From contig NZ_JAUSYN010000002.1 of the NCBI RefSeq assembly GCF_030816915.1, positions 744,001 through 808,000 of the forward strand: 64,000 nucleotides of DNA, read 5' to 3'. Below, in pieces: positions 44,892 through 54,520 of this stretch (position 1 is the stretch's first letter; each line of letters begins with the position of its first letter). The position numbers were made by a program, and so were the translations under genes. The notes under the pieces are model-generated. The model ran no database searches. It had not been told where the DNA came from and was given only the letters and a program-made list of their open reading frames with translations. Source of the DNA: Streptomyces sp. B3I8 (GTDB taxonomy: Bacteria; Actinomycetota; Actinomycetes; Streptomycetales; Streptomycetaceae).

Positions 44892-45305
44892 TCAGAACCC
44901 GGTGGTGGGTGGCCGCTCCGGTCCTCGTGTGTCCACATCGAGGTGTTCACCGACTCGGTTGACGAGCAGTGCCATCTCGTAGGCGAGCCGGCCCACGTCG
45001 GCCTCGGCGGCACTCAGGACGCACAGGCAGCTGCTCTCGCCGGCGGCGGTCACGAAGAGGACGGCGTCGTCGAACTCGATCACGGTCTGCCGGACGCCAC
45101 CGGCACCGAAGTACCGCCCCGATCCCTTGGCCAGGCTGTGCAGTCCTGAGGAGACGGCCGCCAGATGCTCGGCGTCCTCCCTGCGTAAACCCGTGCTTGT
45201 GCTGGTCACCAGCCCGTCGTTGGACAGCACCAGCGCGTGCCTCACGTGCTCGACGCGTTGGGTCAGGTCGTCGAGCAGCCAGCCGAGCCCCTTGTTGTGT
45301 GCCAT
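44892..45305 (-). CDS. Roadblock/LC7 domain protein (orphan CvnB-like)
   Basis: A 137-residue protein that is a single roadblock/LC7 domain (LGWLLDDLTQRVEHVRHALVLSNDGLVTSTSTGL at the start, then VIEFDDAVLFVTAAGE). In Streptomyces such proteins are the B component of conservon (Cvn) systems, working with a sensor kinase-like A, DUF742 C and small GTPase D protein. None of these partners is adjacent here, so it is an orphan. The ATG at 45305 follows GGGGAG. Confidence 0.85.
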   Translation of the reverse strand: MAHNKGLGWLLDDLTQRVEHVRHALVLSNDGLVTSTSTGLRREDAEHLAAVSSGLHSLAKGSGRYFGAGGVRQTVIEFDDAVLFVTAAGESSCLCVLSAAEADVGRLAYEMALLVNRVGEHLDVDTRGPERPPTTGF

Positions 45306-45517
45306 GGTCCGTCTCCCCCCGTCCGGCTCCCCCTCTCCGGGGTCCGCCCGGCCAGCCTTCACCACGGGCGGCGCACGGGCAAGCAGGACCGGGGTGCGGC
45401 ACGGAAGTTGACCGAGGACCGACGGCGGCCGATTACCGGTCCCGGCACAGTGGGAGCGCCGGGACCGGGTGCGGGACGACCGGCGCGTCTCCCCCGCGGT
45501 GCGGGATCATGCCGTGC

Positions 45518-46117
45518 ATGAGTGATGACCACGCACGCGTACAGGAGTTCTTCACCGCTCGGGCCGCCGACTGGGACCGGAGGTTCCCGGACGACGGTCC
45601 CGCGTACGCCGCCGCCGTCGCCGGCCTCGGGCTGCGGACCGGTGACCGGGTCCTGGACGCGGGATGCGGCACGGGGCGGGCCCTGCCGGCACTGAGGTCG
45701 GTGGTGGGTGACGCGGGGACGGTGGTGGGCGTCGATCTGACCCCGGCGATGCTGGCGGCCGCCGTACGGGCCGGGCGGGAGCGGGCCGGTCGACTGCTGC
45801 TCGCCGACGTGGCACGGCTGCCGATGCGCGACGCGTCGTTCGACGCCGTGTTCGCCGCAGGCCTTGTCTCGCATCTGCCCGATCCGGCTGGAAATCTACG
45901 GGAGTTGGCGCGTGTCGTGCGCTCTGGTGGCGTCCTCGCGCTGTTCCATCCGATCGGCCGGGCGGCCCTCGCCGCGCGCCAGGGCCGCCCTCTCACTTCT
46001 GGGGATCTGCGCGCCGAAGCGAATCTGGGACCGCTGCTCGCGCGTTCCGACTGGCGCATGACGTCGTACGTCGACGAGGACACGCGGTTCCTGGCACTGG
46101 CCGTGCGTGAGCCCTGA
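45518..46117 (+). CDS. Class I SAM-dependent methyltransferase
   Basis: A 199-residue methyltransferase. Motif I is VLDAGCGTGRALPAL (about 46-60), followed by VVGVDLTPAMLAAA and a DAVFAAGLVSHLPDP post-motif of the UbiE/Methyltransf_11 class, then LRELARVVRSGGVLALFHP. The substrate is unknown. An in-frame ATG three codons upstream (45509) is possible, but 45518 gives the conserved MSDDHARVQEFF start. Confidence 0.82.
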   Translation: MSDDHARVQEFFTARAADWDRRFPDDGPAYAAAVAGLGLRTGDRVLDAGCGTGRALPALRSVVGDAGTVVGVDLTPAMLAAAVRAGRERAGRLLLADVARLPMRDASFDAVFAAGLVSHLPDPAGNLRELARVVRSGGVLALFHPIGRAALAARQGRPLTSGDLRAEANLGPLLARSDWRMTSYVDEDTRFLALAVREP

Positions 46118-46236
46118 GCAGGACCGGGCGAGCGGCACACGCGCAGGTCCGCGTGTGCTTCGCACTCGTGACAACTGGTGCGTGAGCGCATTAGGGTGCG
46201 CGGAGCGCCGAGGGGCGAGCAGAGAGGAGGAGGGCA

Positions 46237-47163
46237 ATGGCCGGGACGGATGAGGACGTCGTGACTGTCGAGGACGATGCGCTGTATGTGCTGACGGCAA
46301 TCCTGTTGACGCCTGCGAACTTCCCCAGTGTGCTGGGCGACGACTATCCGGCGGCCTGCGCGGCTCTGGGACTGGCGCCTCTCGCGGACGGGTACGGCCT
46401 TGTGATCGGTCAGGACAGTGAGGGCGCACGGTGGACGGTCGTCGTCGACGACGTGTCACTGGTCGCCGTCGCCATCGCCTCCTGGGACTGCGGGATGGAG
46501 TACGACCTGTCGCCCGACGAGCGGTCGGTCGTCGCCGCACTGCCCGGCTGGCCCCTCGCGGTCGCCGTAGCGGCGCCCGGGGTGCCCGCACCACATGATC
46601 CGCCGCCCGAGCTCACGGACCGGCCTCCGCTGGCCCCACCGGACACCACCGTCTGGGGTCCGGCTCAACGTCGGCTCGGTGCCGACGAGATCGCACTGCA
46701 GTGGGCGGCCTGGCGGTCGCAGATCGACGACGACGTCTCCGCTCAAGCGGGAGGAAACACCACAGCCGACAGCTCCGGCACGACCGGGGACGCCTCACCC
46801 TCCGAAGTGGGCGCCGGGAGCAGCGGAGCCGGGCAGGGTGACGCGGGTGCGGGCGCACCTGCCGGAAACGGCGGGCAGGGGGCGCCGGGAAGCAAGTCCC
46901 GTGAAATCCGCCGCGTCCTCGCCGAGGCGCGGGCCTATGCGGACAATCCTCCGCCGCTGGGCCGGGTCCGTTCCTCCTTCGCGTCCGACAACGCGCGTAC
47001 GTTGCGGGCCGACGGTCCGGGCTGGTCCTTGGTCGCCCGGACCGACGACATGGCGTTCCTTCTGCTGGACGACGAGCCCGGGGAAATCCTCCCTGTGGGG
47101 CGCGGCCCCGAGCTGCCGGGCCTGCTGGAGGCTCTGGACAGGATGGCGGTCCGCCCGGCCTGA
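46237..47163 (+). CDS. Conserved hypothetical protein
   Basis: A 308-residue protein with a folded N-terminal domain (about 10-125, ALYVLTAILLTPANFPSVLGDDY and WTVVVDDVSLVAVAIASW), a long Gly/Ser/Ala-rich linker (about 170-220) and a C-terminal domain (about 225-300, ARAYADNPPPLGRVRSSFASDN, TDDMAFLLLDDEPGE). I do not recognise the family. There is no signal or membrane segment. The start is firm: GAGAGGAGGAGGG precedes the ATG at 46237. It stands alone between the methyltransferase and a convergent small membrane protein. Confidence 0.72.
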   Translation: MAGTDEDVVTVEDDALYVLTAILLTPANFPSVLGDDYPAACAALGLAPLADGYGLVIGQDSEGARWTVVVDDVSLVAVAIASWDCGMEYDLSPDERSVVAALPGWPLAVAVAAPGVPAPHDPPPELTDRPPLAPPDTTVWGPAQRRLGADEIALQWAAWRSQIDDDVSAQAGGNTTADSSGTTGDASPSEVGAGSSGAGQGDAGAGAPAGNGGQGAPGSKSREIRRVLAEARAYADNPPPLGRVRSSFASDNARTLRADGPGWSLVARTDDMAFLLLDDEPGEILPVGRGPELPGLLEALDRMAVRPA

Positions 47164-47330
47164 GCGTGAACCGGCGAACACTACGTAGTGGTTCCGGGCC
47201 GACGAGCCGCACGACCGCCCCCCGACCCGCCTGACCGGCGACCCGGTCCGCCTCACGGGCACTCCCGTCGGCTCGGGCGCGCCTCGGTGATGTGGGGGTC
47301 AGGACTCCCCGACCATGCCCGGGGTTTCGG

Positions 47331-47513
47331 TCAGCGCCCGAGTTCCTTGCGCGACACACGCCGCAGCCGACGACGCTGCGAGGGGTCCAGGGCCAGGTAC
47401 GCGGCCGCCGGTATCCCCAGGACGATCAGCAGAGCCGCCCACCAGGGCAGCCAGATCCACAGGATGAGGCCGACGAGCACTCCGCCCACGGCGATCTTCG
47501 CGTTCCTCGACAT
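47331..47513 (-). CDS. Small two-helix membrane protein
   Basis: A 60-residue protein with two hydrophobic segments (about 7-24 and 26-42) and a basic tail (PSQRRRLRRVSRKELGR). GGAGG lies 7 nt before the ATG at 47513, supporting translation. No family is recognised with confidence; similar short proteins occur in many Streptomyces. Confidence 0.7.
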   Translation of the reverse strand: MSRNAKIAVGGVLVGLILWIWLPWWAALLIVLGIPAAAYLALDPSQRRRLRRVSRKELGR

Positions 47514-47851
47514 GTGTCGCCTCCTGCGCGGCAGCTGCCGCTCCTTGTCCGGACTCCGCCCGGACCCTTTCCAGAACTGCCCTCGGCCGTCTGCGCCGGC
47601 CCCTGGTGCGGAGTCTGCTCCGGCCCTCTGTGCAAAGAACGGGTGCGGGCCTTGTGCGGTTCCTTCCGCGACCCTGACACATCCCTGATCGCACCCCTGA
47701 GCCGACCCTGAGCCACACCCCCCAGTCTCCCCCCATACGCGCGTCCTTCACCTCCGGCGGAATCCGCGGGAACACCGTCCTCTCATCGGCGGAGCCGGGC
47801 ACCTCGAGCGCGGGAAGCGCTTGCGGCGTAGCGGCGTCCGAACGCGGGTCG
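47514..47851. other. Intergenic region, no gene seen
   Basis: I find no supported gene between the small membrane protein and the terminator downstream of xylA. Open frames here have neither start signals nor motifs. Confidence 0.5.
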
Positions 47852-47885
47852 GGGCGGTCTGACACACCCACGTGTCGGACCGCCC
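47852..47885. terminator. Strong hairpin terminator beyond xylA
   Basis: GGGCGGTCTGACAC (47852-47865) pairs with 47872-47885 over 14 bp with one G-U wobble and a 6-nt loop. A TTTT run follows on the plus strand. It lies 46 bp beyond the xylA stop (minus) and would also stop plus-strand readthrough into xylA. Confidence 0.75.
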
Positions 47886-47931
47886 TTTTCCCCTCCCCCG
47901 TTCCCCACTCCCCCGTGTGCGGGGCGTGCGG

Positions 47932-49140
<1,209 letters not shown>

Positions 49141-49142
49141 TT

Positions 49143-49152
49143 ACAAATTAGT
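49143..49152. promoter_or_regulatory. Candidate XylR (ROK) operator
   Basis: ACAAATTAGT, a near-perfect palindrome centred on AATT, sits in the only AT-rich patch of the xylA-xylB divergent region. It is a plausible binding site for the ROK repressor encoded after xylB. Binding is inferred. Confidence 0.4.
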
Positions 49153-49304
49153 ATGCGATCGCAGCTCTGGGAAGACACCCGGGGGTGCCGTCTCCGGCGC
49201 AGGGGTCCGAAGGCGCGGGACACGCCTGGGCCGCGAGCGGTCCGGGACACGCGAACAACCAGGTCAGGTCGGCTCCCGCGAGCCGCGGGAAGAGGGAGAG
49301 CCCG

Positions 49305-50744
49305 ATGTCAGCAGCCGAGGGTCCGCTCGTCGTCGGTGTGGACACATCCACCCAGTCCACCAAGGCGCTGGTCGTCGACGCGTCGACCGGGCGGGTGATC
49401 GCGAGCGGTCAGGCGCCGCACACCGTCTCGTCCGGGGCGGGCCGCGAGAGCGACCCGCGCCAGTGGTGGGACGCGCTGGGCGAGGCGCTGCGCCAGTGCG
49501 GTGACACGGCGCGCGAGGCGGCCGCGGTGTCGATCGGCGGCCAGCAGCACGGCCTGGTGACGCTCGACGCCCGGGGCGAGCCGGTGCGTCCGGCGATGCT
49601 GTGGAACGACGTCCGCTCGGCCGCCCAGGCACGCCGCCTGGTGGACGAGCTCGGCGGTCCCAAGGCGTGGGCGGAGCGCACCGGAAGCGTTCCGGGCGCC
49701 TCGTTCACGGTCACCAAGTGGGCCTGGCTCGCGGAGCACGAGCCGGAGGCGGCGGCCGCGACCGCGGCGGTGCGCCTGCCGCACGACTACCTCACCGAAC
49801 GCCTCACGGGCGAGGGCACCACCGACCGTGGTGACGCCTCGGGCACGGGCTGGTGGGCGTCCTCGACGGAGGACTACGACGCGGAGATCCTCGCCCGCGT
49901 GGGGCTCGATCGGACGCTGCTGCCCCGCGTGGTCCGGCCCGGCGAGGTGGCCGGCACCGTGCGCGACGGCCACGACCTGCCGTTCGCCAAGGGCACTCTG
50001 GTAGCTTGCGGCACCGGCGACAACGCGGCGGCCGCACTGGGCCTCGGCCTGCGCCCCGGCACCCCCGTCCTGAGCCTGGGCACCTCGGGCACGGTGTACG
50101 CCGTCTCGACACGCCGCCCGGCCGATCCGACCGGCACGGTGGCGGGCTTCGCCGATGCCCGCGGTGACTGGCTGCCGCTGGCGTGCACGCTGAACTGCAC
50201 CCTCGCCGTGGACCGGATCGCGGCCCTGCTCGGCCTGGACCGCGAGGCCGTCGAACCGGGCACCGGCGTCACCCTGCTGCCCTACCTGGACGGCGAGCGC
50301 ACCCCCGCACTCCCCCACGCCTCCGGACTGCTGCACGGCCTGCGGCACGACACGACCCCCGGGCAGCTGCTCCAGGCGGCGTACGACGGCGCCGTCCACG
50401 CACTGCTGGGCGCCCTGGACCTGGTTCTGGACGAGGACGCGGACCGGGACACCCCCTTGCTCCTCATCGGCGGCGGCGCCCGGGGCGCGGCGTGGCAGCA
50501 GACGGTGCGCCGGCTGTCGGGCCGCCCGGTGCAGGTGCCCGAGGCGAAGGAACTGGTCGCGCTCGGCGCCGCCGCCCAGGCCGCCGGGCTGCTGACGGGC
50601 GAGGACCCGGCGGCCGTCGCGCGACGCTGGGACACCGCCCGGGGGCCCGTGCTGGAGTCCGTGGAACGGGACGAGGCGACGATGGAACGGATCACCGGGG
50701 TACTCTCCGACGCGGCCGCGTTGCTGGAGAAGGAGTCGCGCTGA
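49305..50744 (+). CDS. xylB: Xylulokinase
   Basis: A 479-residue FGGY kinase that phosphorylates D-xylulose to xylulose-5-phosphate. The N-terminal phosphate loop is GVDTSTQSTKALVVD, the substrate-binding QQHGLV and MLWNDVRS blocks follow, and the catalytic Asp lies in RGDASGTGWW. The C-terminal domain has GGGARGAAWQQ near residue 390 and ALGAAAQAAGLL. The ATG follows GAGGGAG. It is divergent from xylA, and the ROK regulator follows after 82 nt, so the three genes form a complete xylose-catabolic locus. Confidence 0.95.
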   Translation: MSAAEGPLVVGVDTSTQSTKALVVDASTGRVIASGQAPHTVSSGAGRESDPRQWWDALGEALRQCGDTAREAAAVSIGGQQHGLVTLDARGEPVRPAMLWNDVRSAAQARRLVDELGGPKAWAERTGSVPGASFTVTKWAWLAEHEPEAAAATAAVRLPHDYLTERLTGEGTTDRGDASGTGWWASSTEDYDAEILARVGLDRTLLPRVVRPGEVAGTVRDGHDLPFAKGTLVACGTGDNAAAALGLGLRPGTPVLSLGTSGTVYAVSTRRPADPTGTVAGFADARGDWLPLACTLNCTLAVDRIAALLGLDREAVEPGTGVTLLPYLDGERTPALPHASGLLHGLRHDTTPGQLLQAAYDGAVHALLGALDLVLDEDADRDTPLLLIGGGARGAAWQQTVRRLSGRPVQVPEAKELVALGAAAQAAGLLTGEDPAAVARRWDTARGPVLESVERDEATMERITGVLSDAAALLEKESR

Positions 50745-50826
50745 GTGACCGGAGGCGCGGTTCCACCCCGTCCGTGCAAGCGGGCGCCGGGTGTGACCGG
50801 TGGACCGACGAGATGACGGGGGAGGC

Positions 50827-52035
50827 ATGACCACACCGCTGCACGAGGCCCATCCGACCAGCCCCGGCCGTCGGCTGCCGGACACCCAGGCGGGCATGCG
50901 TCGGCGCAATCTGGCGCGCGTGATGCACACCGTCGGCGCGGACGGACCGCTGTCGCGCGCCGCTGTCGCCTCGCGCATCGGTCTGACCCGCGCGGCCGTG
51001 TCCACCCTGGTCGACGAGCTCATCCGGTCCGGGCTCCTGGAGGAACTGGGTCCGGAACGGCCCGGCAGGGTGGGGCGGCCGGGCTCGGCGCTGACGGTGA
51101 GCGGACACGGTCCGGCGGGCATCGGCGCGGAGATCGGCGTCGACCACCTCGCCGTGTGCGCGGTCGACCTGCGCGGCGAGGTGCGGGCCCGGGCGATACG
51201 GCACGGCACCAACCGCGGCCGTCCCGCCGAGCCCGTGCTCGGTGAACTGACCGCGCTGGTACGCCAGGTCGTCGCCGACGTCGAGCGGGAGGGCCTGTGG
51301 GCGGCGGGCCTCGCGGTCGCCGTGCCGGGCCTGGTCGCCCCCGACGCCCGTACCGTCGTCCGGGCCCCCAACCTGGGCTGGAGAGAGCTCGATCTCGCCC
51401 CGCTGCTTCCCGCCGGGCTACCACTGACCGTCGACAACGAGGCCAACTTCGGCAGTCTGGCGGAGCTCTGGCTCGGTGAGGGCACGCCCCGCGACTTCCT
51501 GCACGTGTCCGCCGAGATCGGCATCGGTGGCGCCGTCGTCGTGGACGGGCGGCTGCTACGAGGGACGCGGGGGTTCGCGGGGGAGCTGGGGCATGTCCCG
51601 GTCCGCCCCGAGGGGCCGGCCTGTGTCTGCGGTGGGCGCGGTTGTCTGGAGCAGTACGCCGGTGAGGAGGCGGTACTGCGCGCGGCCGGACTGGAGCCGC
51701 GGGAGGACCGGGTCGGGCTGCTGGGCGAGCGAGCCGCCGCGGGCGACGCCGACGTACGGCGGGCGCTGCGCGGGGCGGGCACGGCGCTCGGCATCGCGCT
51801 GACCGGCGCGGTCAACCTTCTCGACCCCCAGGCGGTCGTGCTGGGCGGGGCGCTGTCCGGTCTCGCGCCCTGGCTGCTGCCGGCGCTGGAACGGGAACTG
51901 GACCGCCGCACGGCCGGGTCCGCCTGCCCCGTGACCGTGTCCCGGCTCGGTCCGCAGGGGCCTCTGCTCGGGGCAGCGCACTCGGTGGCCCGGGCGGTCC
52001 TCGACGATCCGGCGGCCGTGGCGGAACGCGGGTGA
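50827..52035 (+). CDS. xylR: ROK-family repressor of xylose genes
   Basis: A 402-residue regulator with an N-terminal winged helix (about 20-85; LSRAAVASRIGLTRAAVSTLVDEL) and a C-terminal ROK sugar-binding domain. The latter has the zinc motif CVCGGRGCLE near 270 and ELGHVPV with the conserved His. In related loci such proteins repress xylA/xylB and are released by xylose, so the gene name is a positional inference. The ATG follows GGGGGAGG. It is probably cotranscribed with xylB. A short hairpin lies just downstream. Confidence 0.85.
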   Translation: MTTPLHEAHPTSPGRRLPDTQAGMRRRNLARVMHTVGADGPLSRAAVASRIGLTRAAVSTLVDELIRSGLLEELGPERPGRVGRPGSALTVSGHGPAGIGAEIGVDHLAVCAVDLRGEVRARAIRHGTNRGRPAEPVLGELTALVRQVVADVEREGLWAAGLAVAVPGLVAPDARTVVRAPNLGWRELDLAPLLPAGLPLTVDNEANFGSLAELWLGEGTPRDFLHVSAEIGIGGAVVVDGRLLRGTRGFAGELGHVPVRPEGPACVCGGRGCLEQYAGEEAVLRAAGLEPREDRVGLLGERAAAGDADVRRALRGAGTALGIALTGAVNLLDPQAVVLGGALSGLAPWLLPALERELDRRTAGSACPVTVSRLGPQGPLLGAAHSVARAVLDDPAAVAERG

Positions 52036-52058
52036 CCTACGCGAGCCGGAGGAGCCCC

Positions 52059-52078
52059 CACTCACTCGTGTGAGTGAG
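52059..52078 (+). terminator. Small hairpin after the ROK gene
   Basis: CACTCAC (52059-52065) with GTGAGTG (52070-52076), or alternatively CTCACTC with GAGTGAG, forms a 7-bp stem with a 4-nt loop 24 nt after the stop. It could be a terminator or a protein-binding palindrome. Confidence 0.35.
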
Positions 52079-52278
52079 GGAGATATCCACAATTCGAGGG
52101 TTGTCCACCGATTCCCGTGCCGTTCCCCTGTCCTCCCGACGAGCGCCGTACCGTGATTCCCGCGAGGCACGCAGGCTCGACGAGGCACCTCCCGGCGAGC
52201 CTCGTGCCGCCGCGCACCGCACCACCCCTCGCGCGGCTCGCCTTCACCCCTCACCCCTCACGGAACAGGGACTCGATC

Positions 52279-52878
52279 ATGGAACGAGGCTTCTCCCCCC
52301 TCCACAGGCGACTGTTACTGAAGAGCGCCGTGCTCGCCGCCGTCACCCACCCGCTGCTCCCCACGTCGTCGGCGGGCGCGCGAACCCGCACGGTCGACTA
52401 CCCGAACGCCGAATGGGCGGCCGCGAGCAGCTCCAACTACACCGCTTCCAGCCGCCCGGCGAGCTACCCGGTCGATCACGTCGTCATCCATGTCACCCAG
52501 GAGACCTACGCCGACACCCTGAAGATCTTTCAGGATCCGAAGAAGCAGGTCTCCGCGCACTACGTCGTGCGGTCGGCCGACGGGCACGTGGCGCAGTGCG
52601 TAAGGGAGCACGACATCGCCTGGCACGCGGGGAACTGGGACTACAACACCCGCAGCATCGGCATCGAGCACGAAGGCTGGGTGGACCAGCCGGCGTACTT
52701 CACCGACGCACTGTACGAGGAGTCTGCCGGACTCACGGCCGCGCTGTGCGACACCTACGACATCCCCAAGGACCGTTCCCACATCCTCGGGCATGCCGAG
52801 GTGCCGGGCACGGACCACACCGATCCCGGATCCCACTGGGACTGGACGCGCTACATAAGACTCGTCAACAACGCCTGA
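52279..52878 (+). CDS. N-acetylmuramoyl-L-alanine amidase (PGRP type)
   Basis: A 199-residue secreted enzyme. A signal peptide with an arginine pair (RRLLLKSAVLAAVTH) ends near residue 32. The Amidase_2 domain follows with zinc and catalytic residues in VDHVVIHVTQE, IGIEHEG and ILGHAEVPGTDHTDPG. It cuts the bond between muramic acid and the stem peptide outside the cell. The gene is monocistronic. AGGGA precedes the ATG at 52279. Confidence 0.9.
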   Translation: MERGFSPLHRRLLLKSAVLAAVTHPLLPTSSAGARTRTVDYPNAEWAAASSSNYTASSRPASYPVDHVVIHVTQETYADTLKIFQDPKKQVSAHYVVRSADGHVAQCVREHDIAWHAGNWDYNTRSIGIEHEGWVDQPAYFTDALYEESAGLTAALCDTYDIPKDRSHILGHAEVPGTDHTDPGSHWDWTRYIRLVNNA

Positions 52879-53075
52879 CCCGCCGCCGTCCGCTCGACGG
52901 TGCCGGTCCGCGTCCCTTCGCACGGATACCCGTCGAAACGGTTGTCGGCGTCCGATTGCGGAGTGACGATGTGCCCAATGAGTGACGATGTGCGCAGCCC
53001 CACGCCGCGCACCGCTCGCACTGCCTCGCATCCCTCCACACAGCATCGCGCCGCACCACCTTCCGGGAGGCCGAC

Positions 53076-54353
53076 TTGACCGATCCCTGGGTGGCCCTGG
53101 AACCGGGTGCCGACCCCGTCGCGCGGGTCCGGGCCCTGCGGCAGGCCCATGACACGTTCACGCGGGCCGGCACGGTGCCGCGGCCGGTGCGGTCCGTGGT
53201 CGCCGACTCGTGGCGGCGCTCGGCACGGGCCGGGGTGGGGCCGGACGGCACAGCGGACGTGGAACTGTCCGGGACGGACCTCGGCGCCTACCGGGCGGAA
53301 CATCCACTGGCAACGGTGATGCCCCTCTTCCGGGAACTGCTGGGTTCGTTCGCGGCGGACGGCGAACACCTCCTGGCGGTGTGCGACGCGCAGGGCAGAC
53401 TGCTGTGGGTGGAAGGGCATCCGGCGACCCGGCGGCAGGCGGACCGGATGAACTTCGTCCCGGGCGCCCGCTGGGCGGAAAGCGCCGTCGGCACCAACGC
53501 GCCGGGAACGGCGGTGGCCGTCGACCGGCCGGTGCAGGTCTTCGCGGCCGAGCACTTCAGCCGTCGGGTGCAGCCGTGGACGTGCGCGGCGGCGCCGGTG
53601 CACGATCCACGGACGGGACGGGTGCTCGGCGCCGTCGACATCACCGGCGGAAACGGACTGGCGCATCCGCACAGTCTGGGCTTCGTACAGGCCGTGGCCC
53701 GGGCCGCTGAGTCGCAACTGTCGCTGCTCCGACCGCCGGGACCCGCCGCGGACACGGTCGAGCTGTCGGCGCTGGGCCGGGACGAGGCGCGGTTGCGGAT
53801 ACGCGGACGGACGCTGCGGCTCAGTCGTCGGCACAGCGAGATCGTCGTCCTGCTGGCCCGTCATCCGGAGGGGCTGAGCGGGGACGAGTTGCTGTGCGCC
53901 CTGTACGAGGACGAGTCGGTGACCCCGGTGACGCTGCGTGCCGAACTGGCCCGGCTGCGCCGGATCCTCGGGCCGGACCTGCTGGCCTCACGGCCGTACC
54001 GGCTGACGGCGGCGATCGAGTCCGACGTCACCGTCGTGGAACGTCGGCTGGAGACCGGTGCGGTGGCCGGCGCGGTCCTCGCCTACGTCGGTCCACTGCT
54101 GCCCGCCTCGCAGGCACCGGCGGTGGTACGGCTGCGGCGGCTGCTTGCCGACGGGCTGCGTGCGGCACTGCTGGCCCGACGCGATCCGGACCTGCTCGCC
54201 GGCTGGGCACACGCCGCGTGGGGCGAGGACGACCTGGAGGTGTGGCGCGCGCTGGCGACGCTGCGCCCTACGCCGACGGTCCGCGTCCATCTCCACCGGT
54301 TGGAGACGGAACTGGCGGCACCGGGGGGTGGGGGCGACGTGAGGGTGGGGTGA
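53076..54353 (+). CDS. GAF-domain transcriptional regulator (AcoR-like)
   Basis: A 425-residue protein. Residues 25-225 resemble the sensory part of AcoR/acetoin-type activators (SWRRSARAGV, then a GAF domain with GARWAESAVGTNAPGTA and FAAEHFSRRVQPWTCAAAPVHDP). There is no sigma-54 AAA+ domain. The C-terminal part has a winged-helix-like region (HSEIVVLLARHPEGLSGDELLCALYE, LRRILGPDLLASRPYRL). It lies 168 bp upstream of the aldehyde dehydrogenase and probably activates it in response to an alcohol or aldehyde. The TTG start at 53076 follows GGGAGG. Confidence 0.8.
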   Translation: MTDPWVALEPGADPVARVRALRQAHDTFTRAGTVPRPVRSVVADSWRRSARAGVGPDGTADVELSGTDLGAYRAEHPLATVMPLFRELLGSFAADGEHLLAVCDAQGRLLWVEGHPATRRQADRMNFVPGARWAESAVGTNAPGTAVAVDRPVQVFAAEHFSRRVQPWTCAAAPVHDPRTGRVLGAVDITGGNGLAHPHSLGFVQAVARAAESQLSLLRPPGPAADTVELSALGRDEARLRIRGRTLRLSRRHSEIVVLLARHPEGLSGDELLCALYEDESVTPVTLRAELARLRRILGPDLLASRPYRLTAAIESDVTVVERRLETGAVAGAVLAYVGPLLPASQAPAVVRLRRLLADGLRAALLARRDPDLLAGWAHAAWGEDDLEVWRALATLRPTPTVRVHLHRLETELAAPGGGGDVRVG

Positions 54354-54430
54354 GGGGTGGGAGGGGGCGGGGAGGGGGAGGGGCCCCACCCCCACTCCAT
54401 TCCCCGCCCCCCACTCCCCGCCCCCTCCCC
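54323..54430. repeat. G-tract followed by C-tract
   Basis: About 60 bp of closely spaced G runs (54323-54383), beginning in the last codons of the GAF regulator, are followed at once by about 47 bp of C runs (54384-54430). The two halves could pair as a long imperfect hairpin, or form G-quadruplexes on either strand. It lies between the regulator and the aldehyde dehydrogenase and may act as a terminator or attenuator. Confidence 0.6.
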
Positions 54431-54520
54431 TACGCAACCTCCCTGCAACCTCTGCCTCCATAGCGTCAGTTCGGGAGCTGCCCGGTGGTGGGCGGTGCTT
54501 CGTTCGGGAGGTAGAGCGGT

